A stretch of 33,661 nt of DNA from Bacteroidales bacterium UBA1757 (GCA_002315625.1 DCHH01000096.1:40511-74171), one strand, 5' to 3'. Counted from the first letter of the stretch, positions 16,848 to 24,804 are shown. Numbers and translations: made by a program. Notes: generated from the letters alone by a model not told the origin.

Positions 16848-18092
16848 ATGAAAAAGTTGTTTATCTTAATGAGTGCAGCGATGACCCTTTTGGCATCCTG
16901 CCAGAAATCTGAGGTTCCATACTCTGAAGCGAAGGGAACACTTTCTTTTTCAGGCCTTGAGATAGGCTACGACACGGAACTTGAAACGAAGGGTTCCATC
17001 CCGTCACCAGGGAACTACGCCATCTTCGTCTTCGATGAGGCAGGCGAGCAGGTTTACAAGGCTTCATATTCCAAGAGCCAGGAAGACAACGGCATCTCTT
17101 TGCTTGCTGGCAACTACACCATTGAGGCCAGGAGTACCGAAGAGGCTGTGCCCGCATCTGTCTTCGAAGTCCCCATCTACGGCGTCAAACAGACATTCTC
17201 CATCGAAGCCGGACAGACCACAAACATTGGTGCACTTACATGCACCCTCCTTCAGTGCAAAGTCACCGTGGATTATGACAATGCATTCCTTAATGAAGTT
17301 ACCGGCGATTGCCAGACCGATGTCACAGTCACAACAGGTTCCCCGCTCACATACAAACTGAGCTACAACGAAGGGGTTATAAGCTATGACAAGTCAGCCG
17401 GTTACTTCGCCATCAACAACGGTTCAAACACTACAATGACCATAGTGTTCAAAGGAAAAATCAACGGAAAGAGCCAAAAGATGACCGCCTCGCTTACCGG
17501 TATCCAACCGAAACAGTGGCGCCAGATCACCTTCTACAAGAAATCCGACCAACAGGGGAACGCCACGTTCCAGATTGGCATCAACAGCTTCGTCGATGAT
17601 GAGGAGCTGGTTGTTCCACTCACAGCCGAGTATGAAGCCGTGAGCGGAGAGGACCCTGATGCTCCCAAGGGAGATGGCGGCATCACCTTGACATTCTCTC
17701 AGGGTTGCTCATACACTGACCTCAATAATATTGAAGTCCCCAATCCCGATGTAGAGGCCATGAACCTCAGCTTCGACGTCACCGTTCCCAATGGCATCAA
17801 GAAGTTCGTAGTTGACATCACTTCCGACAACCAGAGTTTCATGAGTTCTGTTGCCCTGACCGGAAGCACCCAGCTCGACCTTATCAATCCTCTGGCTAGC
17901 CAAAGCCTGATTTTCGACATCGTACCTTTCCCGCACGGTCAAGACTTGCTAGGCAAAACGGCTCTTACTTTTAACTTAAATGCCGCACAGGAGCCGATAT
18001 ACATATTCAAGGGCTCTCATACATTCACAATGACCATCACGGACCAGAAGGGTTGCAAGAATAGTATCCCCGTTGTGCTTGTCGTTAAATAA
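16848..18092 (+). CDS. DUF4493 lipoprotein B
   Basis: Predicted 414-residue lipoprotein. ATG 16848 is preferred over the in-frame ATG at 16836, which overlaps the previous stop and only adds MTRT. The lipobox is LASC, followed by QKSEV. Residues about 30-240 form a DUF4493 domain (KGTLSFSGL, a TKG turn, SLLAGNYTIEARS, FEVPIYGVKQTFSI, CKVTVDYDNAF). The remaining ~170 residues are another beta-rich domain opening with GGITLTFSQGCSYTDLNNIE, with no family I recognise. The 4-base gap upstream and 15-base gap downstream fit one operon. No enzyme motif is visible, so a structural or binding role is likely. Confidence 0.78.
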   Translation: MKKLFILMSAAMTLLASCQKSEVPYSEAKGTLSFSGLEIGYDTELETKGSIPSPGNYAIFVFDEAGEQVYKASYSKSQEDNGISLLAGNYTIEARSTEEAVPASVFEVPIYGVKQTFSIEAGQTTNIGALTCTLLQCKVTVDYDNAFLNEVTGDCQTDVTVTTGSPLTYKLSYNEGVISYDKSAGYFAINNGSNTTMTIVFKGKINGKSQKMTASLTGIQPKQWRQITFYKKSDQQGNATFQIGINSFVDDEELVVPLTAEYEAVSGEDPDAPKGDGGITLTFSQGCSYTDLNNIEVPNPDVEAMNLSFDVTVPNGIKKFVVDITSDNQSFMSSVALTGSTQLDLINPLASQSLIFDIVPFPHGQDLLGKTALTFNLNAAQEPIYIFKGSHTFTMTITDQKGCKNSIPVVLVVK

Positions 18093-18094
18093 TG

Positions 18095-18100
18095 AGGAGG
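18095..18100 (+). promoter_or_regulatory. Shine-Dalgarno-like ribosome binding site
   Basis: GAGGAGG ends 7 bases before ATG 18108. Strong Shine-Dalgarno sequences are uncommon in Bacteroidota, and none is obvious before the other genes of this locus, so this DUF4493-PCMD gene may be translated independently. Confidence 0.55.
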
Positions 18101-18107
18101 AATTGAA

Positions 18108-19907
18108 ATGAAAAAAGCATTTATATTTTTCGGACTTGCAACCATAGTATTCAGTGCTTGCTATAAAATTGATATGGTTGTGGAAGAGGGCTCCATACAT
18201 GTCGGTGTCAATATTGACGGAACAAAGGCAGCACTCAGCACAGCAGATCTCCTCGCCAATTCAAAGGTCAATATCTACTATGCCGATTTTTCGGGTCTTG
18301 TTCGCACATATACGTACAGCCAGGCTCCTTCGGAAATCTACCTTCCGGCAAACGAATACCGTGTCGATGTAATCGCTGGCGAAGCCGTAAAAAAGACTCC
18401 CGCCATTGCTTCTTGGGAGCAGAAGAGCTATAAAGGCTCCAAGACTTTCACCATCCAGTCGGGCAAGAGCAATACCGTAGAGGTCGTAGCAAAAATCAGC
18501 AACGCTATCTCTGCGGTCACTTTCGACCAGAGCATTGGAGAGTATTTCGATGCCGGTTATACCGTTAAAATCGGAATCGGGGAGAACAAACTCACATACA
18601 ACGCCAGCAACAGCGGTGCCGAGGGCTATTTCCTCATCGCCGGAATGGATGAGCCCCAATTCGACTGGACATTTACAGGAAAACTCGCTAAGGACGGTTC
18701 CAACTTCATCAAGAGCGGGACAATCAAAGGTCTGGAGGCTGGCAAACAATACGGAATGACACTGAAATATACCCTTAAAGACGGTGTGGGGACATTCAGC
18801 CTTTTTGTTGATTACGCAACAACTGTCATCACCGACAATATCGTCTTCGAACCCGTTTCAACAGGTCTTTCTGCTTCTGCTTACAAAGACATTTGGGCTG
18901 CTCATGCAACTGTCTATGCCGATGTTGACGAGACGGAATACACAGATACCAAGGCCGTTTCCTTCGCATATAGCAAGGACGGTTCCTCCTGGTCAACCGT
19001 TGCCGCCACCCGCGTATCTGAAGGCAGCTATCGTGCCACATTCACAGGTCTGAGCGCATCGACCAAATACACCTATAAACTCGTTATAGGCGGCGATGAT
19101 GTCGGCGACCCGATGTCACTTACCACAGATGCCGCTCCAGTTGTACCCAACGGAAGCTTTGAAGTCACCTCCAAGTCTTCTGACGGCAACTATAAAGAAT
19201 GGTACAATGCCAACGCATCCGATCCACTTTGCCGTACCCCATGGTGGGGCTCCGGCAACGGAAGTGACGGCATCGCTGGTTCTGCTGCCTATAAGATTAT
19301 CTGTGATGCCGATACTGACGAAAAAATAGACGGTAATCAGTCTGCTTGCCTGCAGTCACAGTACGCAGTGGTCAAGTTCGCTGCCGGTAACCTCTTCACT
19401 GGCTTCTTCGCTGGTCTTGTGGGTACCGAAGGTGGCCGTGTAAACTTCGGTCGTCCCTTCACCGCACGTCCTACCGGATTGAAATTCTGGGCCAAGTATG
19501 TCGGCGGCAAGATTACCGATATCAATGGACTTCCTTCCGGCGTAAGCCTCACCAAGAATGATTATGACTGCGGCAGGATTCAGTTTGCTCTAGGAACCTG
19601 GGACCGGAAGACCTACGGCGGAACAAACGAATGCCCCGTACAGGTCAATACGACGGATGCATCTACTTTTGTCAACTATACCACGGACGCAAAGACCATC
19701 GCATACGGTGAACTTCTGTTCCAAAGCAGCGCAAACGACGGTTTCGGAGAGTGGAAGGAATACTATATTCCTCTCAACTACCGCAACATGGATACGGCTC
19801 CTACACATATCATCATCTCTGGTGCAGCAAGTATGTACGGCGATTATTTCACTGGCTGCAGAACTGCCCGGTTGTGGCTTGACAAAATGGAATTCGTTTA
19901 CGAGTAG
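18108..19907 (+). CDS. DUF4493-PCMD domain lipoprotein
   Basis: Predicted 599-residue lipoprotein with lipobox FSAC followed by YKID. Residues about 25-245 form a third DUF4493 domain (VNIDGTKAALSTADLL, LPANEYRVDVIAG, YKGSKTFTI, NAISAVTFDQ). About 250-345 is a fibronectin-III-like module (YTDTKAVSFAYSKDG, TFTGLSASTKYTYKLVIGG). The C-terminal ~250 residues are a PCMD domain (Pfam putative carbohydrate metabolism domain), starting at VPNGSFEV with WYN and WWGSGN, then QYAVVKFAAGNLFTGFFAG, VNFGRPFTARPTGLKFWAKY and GDYFTGCRTARLWLDKMEF. PCMD is a jelly-roll-like domain suspected to bind glycans. Its C-terminal half is closely matched by the last gene of the locus. The stop codon lies within a 9-base direct repeat bordering an inserted element. 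Confidence 0.82.
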   Translation: MKKAFIFFGLATIVFSACYKIDMVVEEGSIHVGVNIDGTKAALSTADLLANSKVNIYYADFSGLVRTYTYSQAPSEIYLPANEYRVDVIAGEAVKKTPAIASWEQKSYKGSKTFTIQSGKSNTVEVVAKISNAISAVTFDQSIGEYFDAGYTVKIGIGENKLTYNASNSGAEGYFLIAGMDEPQFDWTFTGKLAKDGSNFIKSGTIKGLEAGKQYGMTLKYTLKDGVGTFSLFVDYATTVITDNIVFEPVSTGLSASAYKDIWAAHATVYADVDETEYTDTKAVSFAYSKDGSSWSTVAATRVSEGSYRATFTGLSASTKYTYKLVIGGDDVGDPMSLTTDAAPVVPNGSFEVTSKSSDGNYKEWYNANASDPLCRTPWWGSGNGSDGIAGSAAYKIICDADTDEKIDGNQSACLQSQYAVVKFAAGNLFTGFFAGLVGTEGGRVNFGRPFTARPTGLKFWAKYVGGKITDINGLPSGVSLTKNDYDCGRIQFALGTWDRKTYGGTNECPVQVNTTDASTFVNYTTDAKTIAYGELLFQSSANDGFGEWKEYYIPLNYRNMDTAPTHIIISGAASMYGDYFTGCRTARLWLDKMEFVYE

Positions 19908-19910
19908 TAT
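19902..19910 (+). repeat. 9-bp direct repeat, left copy (possible target duplication)
   Basis: GAGTAGTAT, containing the TAG stop of the DUF4493-PCMD gene. An identical copy at 20082-20090 immediately precedes the next ATG. The identity ends exactly at nine bases on both sides. Confidence 0.65.
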
Positions 19911-20081
19911 TTGAGTTTCGCATTTGCGGGACTCAAATCAGGCCGCTTCAGCGGCCCGCCGGTAGGCGCGGGGTTTAGGGGCAGAGCCCCTATAAAAAAA
20001 GGAATAATGGAAGTAGTAAAGTTTCGCAAGTCTCCACATTATTCTAAATATCAACAATGTATTTACTTGCGAAACTTGAGT
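19911..20081. mobile_element. Candidate 171-bp MITE-like insertion, non-coding and highly structured
   Basis: This 171-bp stretch between two lipoprotein-locus genes codes for nothing obvious and is flanked by the 9-bp direct repeat GAGTAGTAT. Near its ends are inverted copies of AGTTTCGCA (19914-19922 on plus, 20065-20077 on minus). Inside are hairpins at 19909-19938 (13 pairs with two G-T wobbles), 19941-19956 (GGCCGC-TTCA-GCGGCC), 19957-19968 and 19976-19992 (TAGGGGC-AGA-GCCCCTA followed by an A run). The left half is GC-rich and the right half AT-rich. All other junctions in the locus are 15 bases or less. A short non-autonomous insertion is the simplest reading. A native regulatory spacer is the alternative. 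Confidence 0.55.
20019..20077. repeat. 13-bp perfect inverted repeat
   Basis: AAGTTTCGCAAGT (20019-20031) and its exact reverse complement ACTTGCGAAACTT (20065-20077), separated by 33 AT-rich bases. It ends 13 bases before the start of the first barrel gene and could fold in the mRNA or serve as a protein-binding palindrome. Confidence 0.75.
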
Positions 20082-20090
20082 GAGTAGTAT
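20082..20090 (+). repeat. 9-bp direct repeat, right copy
   Basis: GAGTAGTAT directly abuts ATG 20091. Joining this copy to the upstream gene without the intervening 171 bp would give GAG TAG TAT ATG, a 3-base intergenic gap in keeping with the rest of the operon. Confidence 0.65.
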
Positions 20091-20840
20091 ATGAAAAGGT
20101 GGCTCTTACTTGTTATTTCATTACTTAGCCTTGACTTGAGTGTCGGGGCTAAGGATGAAATCAAGCGATACGACGACGAAAGCCGTCCCGTCTTTGCGAA
20201 GGAAGGGACGTGGAGCGTCGGTGGTACCGCTTCCGTCAGCGGCCACAGCAATAGCAACTACTCTTTTTTTGTCGTTGAAGGAATCAATTCGAACGGCTTC
20301 AAGCTTTCCGTCACCCCGGAGTTTTGCTGGTTTTTAGCAGACAATATCGCCGTCGGGGGTAAACTGGGCTACAGCTATTATTTCCTGGATGCTGAAACCG
20401 GTTCCGTGAAGGTAAGCACCATCTCTTTGGGTGTTGATAATTTTTATACAGCCCGACAGACGCTCAACATGATGGCCTACGCCCGTTTCTTCATTCCAAT
20501 AGGTGATGCTAAACGAATCTCCTTTTATGCTGACGCAGGGCTGCAAGGCTCGTATAGCCGCGCAAAGGAAAGCGAACAGCATACCGGCTCTGTCGTGGGG
20601 ACATATCAGGACAGATGGAAACTGGGTATTTTTGTCAATCCTGGTATAATGGCTTATGTGCTTGACAATCGCATTGCAGTTTTTGCCAGTCTCGGAATTG
20701 CCGGATTCGGCTTCAGCCAGACCAACCAGGTGCACAATCAGGTTTCCGAGGGGACGAGGAGAAGCTTTACCTTCAATTTTCTGATTAATCCTACTGTGCT
20801 CAGCGTGGGAGTGAACTTTTTCATTGACAAGAAGAAATGA
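20091..20840 (+). CDS. Outer-membrane beta-barrel protein, barrel 1
   Basis: Predicted 249-residue outer-membrane protein. A signal peptide covers about residues 1-19 (MKRWLLLVISLLSLDLSVG). The mature part shows alternating hydrophobic/polar strands typical of a small 8- to 10-stranded barrel: WSVGGTASVSG, GFKLSVTPEFCWFLADNIAVGGKLGYSYYF, MMAYARFFIPIG, RISFYADAGLQGSYS, RIAVFASLGIAGFGFSQ and a final LSVGVNFFID before KKK. This resembles the OmpA-like/PorT-like barrels of Bacteroidota, without the peptidoglycan-binding OmpA domain. Its stop overlaps the next start by 4 bases (ATGA), so barrels 1 and 2 are translationally coupled. It probably serves as an outer-membrane partner for the surrounding lipoproteins, by inference. 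Confidence 0.75.
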   Translation: MKRWLLLVISLLSLDLSVGAKDEIKRYDDESRPVFAKEGTWSVGGTASVSGHSNSNYSFFVVEGINSNGFKLSVTPEFCWFLADNIAVGGKLGYSYYFLDAETGSVKVSTISLGVDNFYTARQTLNMMAYARFFIPIGDAKRISFYADAGLQGSYSRAKESEQHTGSVVGTYQDRWKLGIFVNPGIMAYVLDNRIAVFASLGIAGFGFSQTNQVHNQVSEGTRRSFTFNFLINPTVLSVGVNFFIDKKK

Positions 20841-21538
20841 AACGCAAGTTATTGATATTCATTCTTCTTGCCATTCTCACGGCAAGAGCGGCAGTTGCAG
20901 AGACTATGATTCAAAAGGGCAGCTTAGCCGCTGGCCTGCAATTCGCTTATCTGAATTTAGACAGCGACAACAGTGAGCTTTACCTGCTCATCAACCCTAT
21001 TACGGCAAAAGGAATAGTGTTTCACCTGTCACCATTCTTTGAATATACATACAAAGACGACCGCTCTGTAGGCATCAAGCTTCAGTATCTGTCAGGTACC
21101 GCCGCACTCGACAATCTGACACTCGACCTGATGAGTGATGGCATGACATTCAACTTCAATGACATTGACAGCCGCCTCAGCCGCTTCGCAGGCATCATTT
21201 ATCACCGAAACTACTTCGCCCTCGACAAGCGCAGCAGGATAGGCGTTATCGCTGAAGAGTCGCTCTCGTATTCACGGACATTCATTGATTACGACCATGA
21301 TGCCCCACGAACAAAATATTCGACCGGAAACAAAGTGACACTGGCGGTGAGTCCCGGCATCATTTTCTTTTTGATGAACAATATTTCAGTCAGCCTGACC
21401 GTCAGCATGGCCAACATTTCTTATAACTCCGTCAAAAGCTACCAGCCAAACAAGGAACCGGGTTACAGAAACAAATTCGGGGCCAAATTCGGCATAGATG
21501 TGACTGGTGTCAACTTTGAAATAGCTTTCCACTTCTAG
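20837..21538 (+). CDS. Outer-membrane beta-barrel protein, barrel 2
   Basis: Predicted 233-residue outer-membrane protein with a signal peptide (about 1-21, ending AAVA). The layout parallels barrel 1: an opening QKGSLAAGLQFAYL strand, IVFHLSPFFEYTYKDDRSVGIKLQY, a central loop region, VTLAVSPGIIFFLMNNISVSLTVSMANI, and a last strand VNFEIAFHF ending in phenylalanine, the usual C-terminal signature for barrel assembly. The two barrels look like diverged paralogues rather than recent copies. Overlap of 4 bases with barrel 1 and a 1-base gap to the final PCMD gene argue for one transcript and matched amounts. Confidence 0.75.
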   Translation: MKRKLLIFILLAILTARAAVAETMIQKGSLAAGLQFAYLNLDSDNSELYLLINPITAKGIVFHLSPFFEYTYKDDRSVGIKLQYLSGTAALDNLTLDLMSDGMTFNFNDIDSRLSRFAGIIYHRNYFALDKRSRIGVIAEESLSYSRTFIDYDHDAPRTKYSTGNKVTLAVSPGIIFFLMNNISVSLTVSMANISYNSVKSYQPNKEPGYRNKFGAKFGIDVTGVNFEIAFHF

Positions 21539-21539
21539 C

Positions 21540-23168
21540 ATGACACGCCTTGTTACTCCATTTATTTCTCTCAGCAAACAATGTCTTTTGGTATTGCCAG
21601 TTCTGTGCGCCCTGTCAGGGTGCATCAAGAACGACTTGCCCTATCCGACTCTTGTTGCTGAGGTGACTTCTATGGAGGTTGAGAATGCATCTGCCGTCAC
21701 CATTACTTCTGCCTCCAAATCCATATCCATCAAACTGGAAGAAGTTGCAGACATCCATAACGTCAATATCAAATCAGTTAAGTTTAAACACGACATCACA
21801 AGCTGCGAACCGGGGTTGGCAGGAATCCACGACCTTTCATCCTCCAAGAAATTCACCCTGACCACTTACCAGGACTATACCTGGATGGTTGTGGCCACCC
21901 AGCATATAGAAAGGTATTTTACCGTGAAAGGCCAGATAGGTGAACCTATTATTGATGAAGCCAACCGTCGCGTTGTAATCACCGTCTCCCCTGACGTTGA
22001 CCTAGAACAGGTAACCATTACATCGATGAAACTCGGTCCGAAAGACATCTCGAAATACAATATTAATTCCTCTGAACCCCAGGATTTGTCCGAAGGATTG
22101 GATGTTTATGTAAGCTATTCCGGCAAAATTGAGCTTTGGCAGATTTTTGCCATCGTCAGCGAGACCACTGTGGAGATGAAGTCCATCTCTCCGTGGACAG
22201 GTTGCTGCTGGCTCACGGCAAGTGGCATCGAAGGCAATGAATGCGGCTTCCTTTGGCGAACCAAGAACGGTCAGGAATGGCAGGAGGCAACTGGTGTAAC
22301 CCAGGAGGGCGGTATCTTCAAAGTATGTCTTGATGGTCTTGAACCTCTTACACAATACGAATGCCTGGCCTATTGTGGCGAAGACAGGACAGAAATTTGC
22401 GAATTCACCACTGAGGAGGCCCGTCAACTGCCCAACTGCGGCTTCGAAACCTTCAGCAACGCCGAATCCAATGTGTATAAGTCATGGTATGACCCGTTAT
22501 CCTCATCACCCGAACTGAAGAACAAATGGTGGGATTCCGGAAATGTAGGCTCTACGACCTTGGGAGAAGATTATTGTATTGCCCTTCCTGACCTCATGGA
22601 AAAGAAATCAGGAAATGCCAGCGCTTGCTGCGTATCACGTTATGTTGTGGTCAAATTCGCAGCCGGCAATACCTTCTGCGGCTCATTCGACCATCTTGTT
22701 GGAACCTCCGGCGGTGTAATCCATTTCGGCCGTCCATGGACGCTGAGACCACGCGCCGTACGGCTATGGGCTAAATATGAATGCGGCACCATTGACGTTG
22801 TCGATACCTACCCGGCAGAGCGCCCGGTCAAGGAAGGCGACCCTGATATGTGCTCCATGATTTTCGCCCTTGGAGACTGGGACTACAAGAAATATGGCGG
22901 AGATCCGGAGTCGCCGGTAATGGTCAACACCACCGACAAATCAACTCTGTTCAACCCCGATGCAGAAGCCGTCATTGCATTTGGCTCATTCTACTCCGAC
23001 AAATCCACTGACGGCTGGGTGCAACTGGAAATACCACTTGAATACCGTTCTCTTGAGCGCCGTCCAACTTACATCGTTGTCTCCTTTGCCTCCAGCAGCC
23101 TCGGCGACTACTTCACCGGTTCCTCCAAAAGCAAACTGTGGATTGACGATATAGAGCTTATCTACTGA
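21540..23168 (+). CDS. PCMD domain lipoprotein with N-terminal Ig-like repeats
   Basis: Predicted 542-residue lipoprotein, last gene of the locus. The signal sequence ends in lipobox LSGC followed by IKND. Residues about 30-125 and 126-200 look like two related beta-sandwich repeats (MEVENASAVTITSASKSISI; RRVVITVSPDVDLEQVTITS), a common front end of PCMD proteins. About 205-290 is a fibronectin-like module. The C-terminal ~250 residues are a PCMD domain with LPNCGFETF, WYD, WWDSGN, RYVVVKFAAGNTFCGSFDHLVG, HFGRPWTLRPRAVRLWAKY and GDYFTGSSKSKLWIDDIELIY, which matches the end of the 18108-19907 protein segment by segment. Family BT2081 of Bacteroides has a similar Ig plus jelly-roll plan. The glycan ligand, if any, is unknown. 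Confidence 0.83.
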   Translation: MTRLVTPFISLSKQCLLVLPVLCALSGCIKNDLPYPTLVAEVTSMEVENASAVTITSASKSISIKLEEVADIHNVNIKSVKFKHDITSCEPGLAGIHDLSSSKKFTLTTYQDYTWMVVATQHIERYFTVKGQIGEPIIDEANRRVVITVSPDVDLEQVTITSMKLGPKDISKYNINSSEPQDLSEGLDVYVSYSGKIELWQIFAIVSETTVEMKSISPWTGCCWLTASGIEGNECGFLWRTKNGQEWQEATGVTQEGGIFKVCLDGLEPLTQYECLAYCGEDRTEICEFTTEEARQLPNCGFETFSNAESNVYKSWYDPLSSSPELKNKWWDSGNVGSTTLGEDYCIALPDLMEKKSGNASACCVSRYVVVKFAAGNTFCGSFDHLVGTSGGVIHFGRPWTLRPRAVRLWAKYECGTIDVVDTYPAERPVKEGDPDMCSMIFALGDWDYKKYGGDPESPVMVNTTDKSTLFNPDAEAVIAFGSFYSDKSTDGWVQLEIPLEYRSLERRPTYIVVSFASSSLGDYFTGSSKSKLWIDDIELIY

Positions 23169-23190
23169 TTTCGCACACATTTGAGCCCAA

Positions 23191-24702
23191 CTATTGGGCA
23201 CAAGTTTCTGCGGGTTTTGCCGGGGAAAGAATTGTGACGACGGGAACAAGAATCAGGCCGGATAGCATGGCCAGGACACCGGCATTGACTGGAGAGGTAA
23301 AGTATGGGGAAAGGAACTGACGGCCGGTGAACGTGCAGAACATACAAGCGCACATGATGAGCACACCGCAGGCAAAGCTAACCCAGACAGACGCCTTCGA
23401 CGTACGTTCCCAATATAGTCCATAGAGGAAAGGAGCCAGGAAAGCACCAGCCAATGCACCCCAGGAAATACCCATCAACTGGGCGATAAACGTCACTGAA
23501 CTTCTTGCTTGCACGATTGCCAACCACGAAGAAATACCGATGAAAACGAGAACTAATGCCCGAATGCACGTAAGTTTTCCTTTTTCAGACATTGAACTTC
23601 CAGTTCTCGCCATGGCTGGAGAGATGATATCCAAAGTAAGCGTTGAACCAGAGGTGAGCACAAGAGAAGAGAGTGTTGACATCGAGGCAGAAAGTACCAG
23701 AATAATAACAACACCTATCATCACGTCTGGCAGAGAAGCCAGCATGGAGGGGATGATGCTGTCATAGACCGGTGTCCCGGCTGCAGTGTATTCAATACTT
23801 GTAGCATACAGCCTGCCGAAACCGCCGAGGAAATAGCATCCACCAGCCACAATCAAGGCAAAAACAGTTGAAATGATGGTTCCACGTCGAATAGCGGCCT
23901 CATCCTTAATAGCATAGAACTTTCCGACCATCTGGGGAAGCCCCCAGGTACCAAGCGATGTCAGCAGCACCACGCCAAGGAGATACAAAGGCTGAGGGCC
24001 AAACAGCGATGTAAATACCCCATTCGCTCCAGGAGCAGTCTCGCAACTGACCTCAGAAAGCTTTGCCACAGCCTCAGAAAAACCACCGTTTCCATTCAGT
24101 ACGGCTGCAATCACAGCGACGATACCCGCAAGCATAATAATTCCCTGAATGAAATCATTCACTGCAGTAGCCAAATAGCCACCCAGCAGGACATAGATTC
24201 CCGTGAGGACGGCCATACCAATGACACACCAAGCATAATCAATACCGAATGCCATCTCAAAAAGACGCGAAAGGCCGTTGTAGAGTGACGCAGTATAAGG
24301 AATAAGGAATACAAAGACGATAACCGAAGCTGCCACCTTCAATGCTCCTGATGAAAATCTCCTGCCAAAGAAGTCGGGCATCGTTGCGCTCCCCAGCTGC
24401 TGGGTCATAATTCGTGTCCGCTTACCCAATACCAACCAGGCCAGCAGAGAGCCTATCAAGGCATTGCCGATTCCTATCCAAGTGGAGGCCAGTCCGTATT
24501 TCCAGCCAAACTGGCCGGCATAGCCGACAAAAATGACTGCGGAAAAATAGGAGGTACCGAAAGCGAAAGCAGTAAGCCACGAGCCGACATTACGGCCACC
24601 CAATACGAAACCTTGAACAGTACCGGCGCTGCGGCGACAAGCGATACCTACCCCAACCATTATGGAGAGAAAAACGACCAGAAGAATGATTTTTACAAGC
24701 AT
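23191..24702 (-). CDS. Sodium:solute symporter (SSS family)
   Basis: Predicted 503-residue inner-membrane sodium-coupled transporter with about 13 hydrophobic helices. Family blocks include GFVLGGRNVGSWLTAFAFGTSYFSAVIFVGY near the N-terminus, TMPDFFGRRF, YVLLGGYLATAVNDFIQGIIM, and SASMSTLSSLVLTSGSTLTLDI. The start at 24702 gives MLVKIILLVVF. The longer frame reads through the upstream terminator hairpin and is rejected. Substrates of this family include proline, sialic acid, sugars and others, and cannot be read off. The gene is preceded by a Tyr-rich leader ORF and a terminator 16 bases from its ATG, which suggests attenuation responsive to charged tRNA-Tyr and so hints at an aromatic amino-acid link. 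It converges with the lipoprotein locus across 22 bases. Confidence 0.88.
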   Translation of the reverse strand: MLVKIILLVVFLSIMVGVGIACRRSAGTVQGFVLGGRNVGSWLTAFAFGTSYFSAVIFVGYAGQFGWKYGLASTWIGIGNALIGSLLAWLVLGKRTRIMTQQLGSATMPDFFGRRFSSGALKVAASVIVFVFLIPYTASLYNGLSRLFEMAFGIDYAWCVIGMAVLTGIYVLLGGYLATAVNDFIQGIIMLAGIVAVIAAVLNGNGGFSEAVAKLSEVSCETAPGANGVFTSLFGPQPLYLLGVVLLTSLGTWGLPQMVGKFYAIKDEAAIRRGTIISTVFALIVAGGCYFLGGFGRLYATSIEYTAAGTPVYDSIIPSMLASLPDVMIGVVIILVLSASMSTLSSLVLTSGSTLTLDIISPAMARTGSSMSEKGKLTCIRALVLVFIGISSWLAIVQARSSVTFIAQLMGISWGALAGAFLAPFLYGLYWERTSKASVWVSFACGVLIMCACMFCTFTGRQFLSPYFTSPVNAGVLAMLSGLILVPVVTILSPAKPAETCAQ

Positions 24703-24708
24703 GATGTG

Positions 24709-24745
24709 AAAAATAAAAAAGCCTGCCCCTTCGAGGGCAGGCTTT
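24709..24745 (-). terminator. Intrinsic terminator / candidate attenuator before the symporter gene
   Basis: On the minus strand AAAGCCTGCCC, loop TCGAAG, GGGCAGGCTTT (an 11-pair stem), then a T-rich tail (TTTATTTTT). The hairpin base lies 16 bases before the symporter ATG. The upstream arm AGCCTGCCCT (24734-24743) can instead pair with AGGGCGGTCT (24793-24802): nine of ten positions pair, one as G-U. That segment lies just after the leader ORF stop, so terminator and antiterminator are mutually exclusive. Confidence 0.8.
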
Positions 24746-24804
24746 GGTGAATTATAGTATTCTGTTTGATTTGTCAACTACACACGACCATTAGACCGCC
24801 CTGC

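Noticed and set aside
14151..23190. Genomic island inserted at the tRNA gene
   Set aside because: The accessory-looking locus begins right after the tRNA, but I found no direct repeat of the tRNA 3' end after 23168 and no integrase gene in the window.
23183..23197. Hairpin GCCCAA-CTA-TTGGGC between converging genes as a bidirectional terminator
   Set aside because: The stem is only 6 bp, part lies inside the symporter coding end, and neither strand has a T run after it.
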